Below are positions 60,577 to 64,000 of a stretch of 64,000 bases of DNA, piece by piece. Source of the DNA: an uncultured Gemmiger sp. (lineage in GTDB: Bacteria; Bacillota; Clostridia; Oscillospirales; Ruminococcaceae); assembly GCA_947629015.1 (NCBI GenBank), contig CANRCB010000004.1, positions 1 to 64,000 of the forward strand. The letters run 5' to 3'. Position numbers and translations under genes: made by a program. Positions within the stretch are counted from its first letter, which is position 1. Every line of letters starts with the position of its first letter. The notes beneath the pieces were generated by a model, which was given only the letters and a program-made list of their open reading frames with translations, was not told the origin of the DNA and searched no databases.

Positions 60577-61797
60577 ATGACCCTGTATGACGAACTGGTC
60601 GCCCGCAGGCTGATCGCGCAGGTGACGGATGAGCCCGAGATCAAGGAGCTCATCAACAACGGCAAAGCCACCTTCTACATCGGCTTTGACTGCACGGCTG
60701 ACAGCCTGACCGCCGGCCATTTCATGGCCCTGACGCTGATGAAGCGCCTGCAGCAGGCCGGCAACACCCCCATCGCGCTCATCGGCGGCGGCACCACCAT
60801 GATCGGGGACCCGTCGGGGCGCACCGATATGCGCAAGATGCTCACGCGCGAGGATATCGACCACAACGCTGCCTGCTTTAAGCGCCAGATGGAGCGTTTC
60901 ATTGATTTCGGCCCCGGCAAGGCCATCATGCTCAACAACGCCGACTGGTTGATGGACCTGAACTATGTGGCGCTGCTGCGTGAGGTCGGCGCCTGCTTCA
61001 GCGTGAACAACATGCTGCGTGCGGAATGCTACAAAAACCGCATGGAGCGCGGGCTGTCCTTCCTTGAATTCAACTACATGATCATGCAGAGCTATGATTT
61101 TTACCATATGTTCCAGACGCACGGCTGCAATATGCAGTGCGGCGGCGACGACCAGTGGAGCAATATGCTCGGCGGCACCGAGCTCATCCGCCGCAAGCTC
61201 GGCAAGGATGCCTACGCCATGACCATCACGCTGCTGACCGATTCCCAGGGGCACAAGATGGGCAAGACCGCCGGCAACGCCGTCTGGCTGGACGCCAACA
61301 AGACGAGCCCCTTTGACTTTTACCAGTACTGGCGCAACGTCGGCGACGCCGATGTGCTCAAGTGCCTGCGTATGCTGACCTTCCTGCCGCTGGAGCAGCT
61401 GGACGCCATGGCCGGCTGGGAAGGGGAGCGCCTCAACGAAGCCAAGGACATCCTCGCCTATGAATTGACGAGCCTTGTGCACGGCAAAGCGGAGGCCGAC
61501 AAGGCCCGCGAGACCTCCCGGGGGCTGTTCGGCGGCGCCGCCCGCCACGAGGATATGCCCACCACCGTGCTGGATCCGGCGCTTGTGAAGGACGGCAAGG
61601 TCGGCCTGCTCACCGCCATGGTCGCGGCGGGGCTGTGCGCCTCCAACGGCGAGGCGCGGCGCCTTATCCAGCAGGGCGGCGTGCTGGTGGACGGCGAAAA
61701 GGCCGCCGACCCCGCCATGGCCCTTTCGGTCGAGGCGCTGCAAAACGGCGTGGTGCTCAAAAAAGGCAAAAAGGTCTACCACAAGGTCACGCTGTAA
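60577..61797 (+). CDS. tyrS: Tyrosyl-tRNA synthetase
   Basis: Charges tRNA-Tyr. The 406-residue class Ic synthetase has the HIGH-equivalent in FDCTADSLTAGHFMAL (about residues 33-48), the KMSKS-equivalent GHKMGKTAGNAVWLD (about 227-241) and a C-terminal S4 RNA-binding domain (ASNGEARRLIQQGGVLVDG). The ATG at 60577 follows AAGGAGG by 9 nt. The KMGKT form of the KMSKS loop is found in one TyrRS subgroup. Control by the tyrosine T-box supports the specificity. Confidence 0.97.
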   Translation: MTLYDELVARRLIAQVTDEPEIKELINNGKATFYIGFDCTADSLTAGHFMALTLMKRLQQAGNTPIALIGGGTTMIGDPSGRTDMRKMLTREDIDHNAACFKRQMERFIDFGPGKAIMLNNADWLMDLNYVALLREVGACFSVNNMLRAECYKNRMERGLSFLEFNYMIMQSYDFYHMFQTHGCNMQCGGDDQWSNMLGGTELIRRKLGKDAYAMTITLLTDSQGHKMGKTAGNAVWLDANKTSPFDFYQYWRNVGDADVLKCLRMLTFLPLEQLDAMAGWEGERLNEAKDILAYELTSLVHGKAEADKARETSRGLFGGAARHEDMPTTVLDPALVKDGKVGLLTAMVAAGLCASNGEARRLIQQGGVLVDGEKAADPAMALSVEALQNGVVLKKGKKVYHKVTL

Positions 61798-61801
61798 ACA
61801 A

Positions 61802-61843
61802 AACGGCGGGCAGCCCCATAAACGGGATGCCTGCCGTTTTTTT
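61802..61843 (+). terminator. Rho-independent terminator of tyrS
   Basis: The sequence AACGGCGGGCA pairs with TGCCTGCCGTT (with a bulge) and is followed by seven T residues. It directly precedes the radA promoter. Confidence 0.82.
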
Positions 61844-61856
61844 GCCCGCCGCGCCC

Positions 61857-61885
61857 TTGCCCGCGTGGCGCGTTTGGGGTATACT
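61857..61885 (+). promoter_or_regulatory. Promoter of radA
   Basis: TTGCCC (61857-61862) and TATACT (61880-61885) with a 17-nt spacer. Confidence 0.72.
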
Positions 61886-61924
61886 GTTGCCGGAAAGCAA
61901 AAAACGGCAGGGGAGGGCCTCACC

Positions 61925-63325
61925 ATGCCCAAAGACAAGCTCAAAACCATCTATGTCTGCACCCAATGCGGCGAGACGAGCCCCCGCTGGATGGGGCGCT
62001 GCCCCTCCTGCGGGGCGTGGAACACCATGACGGAGGACGTCATCGCCGAGGCGCCCAAACCCGCGGCCGGCGCCGGCAAAGCGGCGCGCACGCCGGGGCA
62101 GACGGGCCTTGTGGCGCACCGGCTGCAAAACATCTCCACCACCGAGGAAAAAAGCCGCATCCGCACCGGCATCGGCGAGCTGGACCGGGTGCTGGGCGGC
62201 GGCATCGTGCTGGGCAGCGTAACGCTCATCGGCGGCGAGCCGGGCATCGGCAAATCCACCATCCTGTTGCAGCTGTGCGGCGAGGTATCCAAAAGCCGCG
62301 AGGTGCTGTACGTCACGGGCGAGGAATCGGTACGGCAGATCAAACTCCGCGCGCTGCGCCTGAACGTCCCGCAGGAAAACATCTCGCTGGCCGCCGAGAG
62401 CGACGTGGACGAGATCTGCGGCCTGATCGAGCAGGCAAAACCGGGGCTTGTGGTCATTGATTCCATCCAGACCATGCGCTGCGCCGATGTCGCCAGCTCC
62501 TCCGGCACGGTCAGCCAGGTGCGGGAGAGCACCGCACGTTTTCTGGGTGTGGCAAAATCACTCGAGATACCGATATTTATCGTCGGCCATGTCAACAAGG
62601 ACGGCGCCATCGCCGGGCCGAAGGTGATGGAGCATATCGTGGACACGGTGCTGTATTTCGAGGGCGACAAGACGCTGCCGTACCGCGTGCTGCGCGCCGT
62701 CAAAAACCGCTACGGCTCCACCAACGAGATCGGTATGTTCGATATGACCGGTAAGGGCCTTGCCGAGATCGACAACCCCAGCCAGGTCATGCTGGAAGGG
62801 CGGCCCGTGGGCATCAGCGGCACCTGTGTGGCCTGCGTGATGGAGGGCACCCGCCCGGTGCTGAGCGAGGTGCAGGCCCTGGCCGGCAAAACGGCGGCGC
62901 CCGCGCCGCGCCGCACCGCCAGCGGGTTTGACTACAACCGTATGTACCTGCTGCTGGCGGTGCTGGAACGCCGTGCCGGGTATGATTTTTCCGGGCGGGA
63001 CGTCTACGTCAACATCGTGGGCGGCCTGCGCCTGGACGAGACGGCCTGTGACCTGCCGGTTTGTTTGGCGATGGCTTCAAGCCTTTTGGATCTGCCCATC
63101 GGGGAGAAGACCGTCGCCATCGGCGAGGTGGGCCTTGGCGGCGAGGTGCGCAGCGTACCGCACCTGGAGACCCGCCTGCGGGAGGCGCAGCGCGTCGGGT
63201 TCGATACCGCCATCGTGCCCAAACACAACCTGAAGCTGCTCAACGCGCGGGAATTCGGCAGGCTCAACCTTATCGGCGTGGCGTATCTGCGCGAGGCCGT
63301 CAACGCCATCAAGCTCAAGAACTGA
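61925..63325 (+). CDS. radA: DNA repair protein RadA (Sms)
   Basis: RecA-like helicase that processes recombination intermediates. The 466-residue protein has an N-terminal C4 zinc finger (CTQCG and CPSCG, about residues 12-31), Walker A GGEPGIGKS at 103-111, the RadA-specific KNRYGSTNEIGMF motif near 259 and a C-terminal Lon-like domain (YVNIVGGLRLDE). The start at 61925 follows GGGGAGGGCC. It has its own promoter; no disA gene follows, unlike the common radA-disA pair. Confidence 0.96.
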   Translation: MPKDKLKTIYVCTQCGETSPRWMGRCPSCGAWNTMTEDVIAEAPKPAAGAGKAARTPGQTGLVAHRLQNISTTEEKSRIRTGIGELDRVLGGGIVLGSVTLIGGEPGIGKSTILLQLCGEVSKSREVLYVTGEESVRQIKLRALRLNVPQENISLAAESDVDEICGLIEQAKPGLVVIDSIQTMRCADVASSSGTVSQVRESTARFLGVAKSLEIPIFIVGHVNKDGAIAGPKVMEHIVDTVLYFEGDKTLPYRVLRAVKNRYGSTNEIGMFDMTGKGLAEIDNPSQVMLEGRPVGISGTCVACVMEGTRPVLSEVQALAGKTAAPAPRRTASGFDYNRMYLLLAVLERRAGYDFSGRDVYVNIVGGLRLDETACDLPVCLAMASSLLDLPIGEKTVAIGEVGLGGEVRSVPHLETRLREAQRVGFDTAIVPKHNLKLLNAREFGRLNLIGVAYLREAVNAIKLKN

Positions 63326-63367
63326 ACCGCGCCCTGCGTTTTTCTTCTGCGAAAAATGTAAAAAATA

Positions 63368-63396
63368 TTGACAAATTGTGTACGGATGTGTATTCT
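63368..63396 (+). promoter_or_regulatory. Promoter of the small membrane-protein gene
   Basis: A perfect TTGACA (63368-63373) and TATTCT (63391-63396) with a 17-nt spacer in an AT-rich stretch. Confidence 0.8.
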
Positions 63397-63459
63397 TATT
63401 GGTAGCGCGACCGAATGTCGTGCAGAATCGACAAAACACAGTGCAGGAGGAAATGCAAC

Positions 63460-63744
63460 ATGGAAAACAACAATGTGCCCGGTAAAGGTGCGGCAACCGC
63501 GAGCCTCGTTTTGGGTATCGTCTCCATCGTCTTCTGGTTCTTCGGCTGGTCGGCCCTCATCTCGGTCATTTTGGGCATCGTCGGCCTGGTGCTGGCCAAC
63601 AACGCCAAAAAAGCCGGTTTTGAAGGTGGCCTGCGCACCGCTGGCTTCGTCTGCTCGCTGATCGGCCTTATCTTCGGCGCGCTCATCTTTGTCAGCTGTG
63701 TTGCCTGTGCCGGCGCCCTGAGCGCTTACGGCAATTCGCTCTGA
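63460..63744 (+). CDS. Small membrane protein (DUF4190-like)
   Basis: A 94-residue protein with two long hydrophobic segments (about residues 11-40 and 55-85) and the N-terminal charged MENNNVPGKG. The pattern ASLVLGIVSIVFWFFGWSALIS followed by GIVGLVLANNAKK is like the DUF4190 group, whose function is unknown. The ATG at 63460 follows GCAGGAGGA by 8 nt. It is behind a strong promoter and before a strong hairpin, so it is probably expressed as a single, abundant transcript. Confidence 0.72.
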   Translation: MENNNVPGKGAATASLVLGIVSIVFWFFGWSALISVILGIVGLVLANNAKKAGFEGGLRTAGFVCSLIGLIFGALIFVSCVACAGALSAYGNSL

Positions 63745-63798
63745 TCGGCTTTGCACAGCCACCGGGGCGCCTAAGTTGGCGCATGGATCTACATGAAC

Positions 63799-63835
63799 TG
63801 CCGGCAGCGTCTACAGGCTGCCGGCAGCTTCCATT
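63799..63835 (+). terminator. Terminator after the small membrane-protein gene
   Basis: Stem CTGCCGGCAGC/GCTGCCGGCAG (63799-63809 with 63818-63828), then CTTCCATTTT. Confidence 0.7.
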
Positions 63836-63853
63836 TTCCAAGGAGTTTTGCCC

Positions 63854-64000
63854 ATGTTTCCGGAATTGGATCTCGGCTTCCGCACCGTGCCTGCTTACGG
63901 CCTTCTGGCCCTTACAGGCGCGGCGCTGGGGTTTGTGGTATGCTGGCTGCGTATGCGCGGGCGGCGGGATATCCGTTTTGACGTTGAGCAGGCGCTCAAC
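63854..64000 (+). CDS. Prolipoprotein diacylglyceryl transferase-like protein, 5' part
   Basis: The first 49 residues of a gene cut by the right edge. FRTVPAYGLLALTGAALGFVVCWLRMRGR matches the YG-containing first helix of Lgt-like enzymes, which attach diacylglycerol to lipoprotein cysteines. AAGGAG lies 8 nt before the ATG. With only the N-terminus visible, the assignment to true Lgt or a shorter paralogue stays open. Confidence 0.5.
   Translation, partial: MFPELDLGFRTVPAYGLLALTGAALGFVVCWLRMRGRRDIRFDVEQALN

Overview
The window is GC-rich, gene-dense chromosomal DNA of a Gram-positive, endospore-lineage anaerobe, most likely a high-GC member of the Clostridia (Oscillospiraceae/Ruminococcaceae, in the Gemmiger/Subdoligranulum/Flavonifractor neighbourhood). 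The evidence is the set of Firmicutes-type genes (spoIIGA-sigE-sigG, yqfC-yqfD, a ylbJ-like gene, RNase J, GdpP, MutS2, RecD2, PcrA), Firmicutes regulatory RNAs (FMN riboswitch, SAM-I riboswitch, tyrosine T-box) and clean TTGACA/TATAAT promoters. Genus-level placement is inference. Most of the window is core chromosome with conserved gene order.

Layout. 1-3672: 3' part of lon, then engB, a methyltransferase and hslO. 3714-4373: six tRNA genes (Gly, Val, Asp, Phe, Gly, Cys) behind one promoter. 4457-10289: a cation exchanger, a large carbohydrate-enzyme-like protein of unknown function with an overlapping zinc-ribbon gene, a GH53 galactanase and a permuted ATP-grasp protein. 10346-13775: an MscS channel divergent from an FMN-riboswitch ribU, then SAM-riboswitch metK. 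13830-27845: DUF554, recD2-comFC-mreB, pcrA, thyX-tmk, mltG and a U32 peptidase gene. 27994-39737: rnhA divergent from rnjA, then gdpP-rplI-dnaB-tilS-hpt-ftsH and a tail-anchored zinc-ribbon protein. 39954-43113: tRNA-Pro, tRNA-Thr, an ATP-grasp gene, a Cys-rich small gene and a YlbJ-like gene, all on the minus strand. 43185-51095: yqfC-yqfD-phoH-ybeY-dgkA-era-yqzL-recO-mutS2. 51111-52465: an AT-richer islet with a membrane-bound XRE regulator, a MITE-like element and three related hairpins. 52563-57053: spoIIGA-sigE, an unknown minus-strand gene, sigG, a patch of strong inverted repeats, a HAD gene and a YlmC/YmxH-type PRC-barrel gene. 57146-64000: a ComEA-like gene, ppk1, an SRPBCC gene, T-box tyrS, radA, a small membrane protein and the start of an lgt-like gene.

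How it works together. Several runs are translationally coupled by 1-30 nt overlaps (engB/methyltransferase/hslO; recD2/comFC/mreB; thyX/tmk; dnaB/tilS/hpt; yqfC/yqfD; ybeY/dgkA/era; spoIIGA/sigE). Themes are protein quality control (Lon, Hsp33, FtsH), RNA maturation (RNase J, YbeY, TilS, U32), DNA repair (RecD2, PcrA, RecO, MutS2, RadA) and sporulation (SpoIIGA activating pro-SigE, then SigG). No CRISPR array, prophage or complete insertion sequence was seen. The least explained parts are the 51.1-52.5 kb islet, the hairpin patch at 55.7-55.9 kb, the 625-residue protein at 5.6 kb and the tail-anchored zinc-ribbon protein at 38.6 kb.
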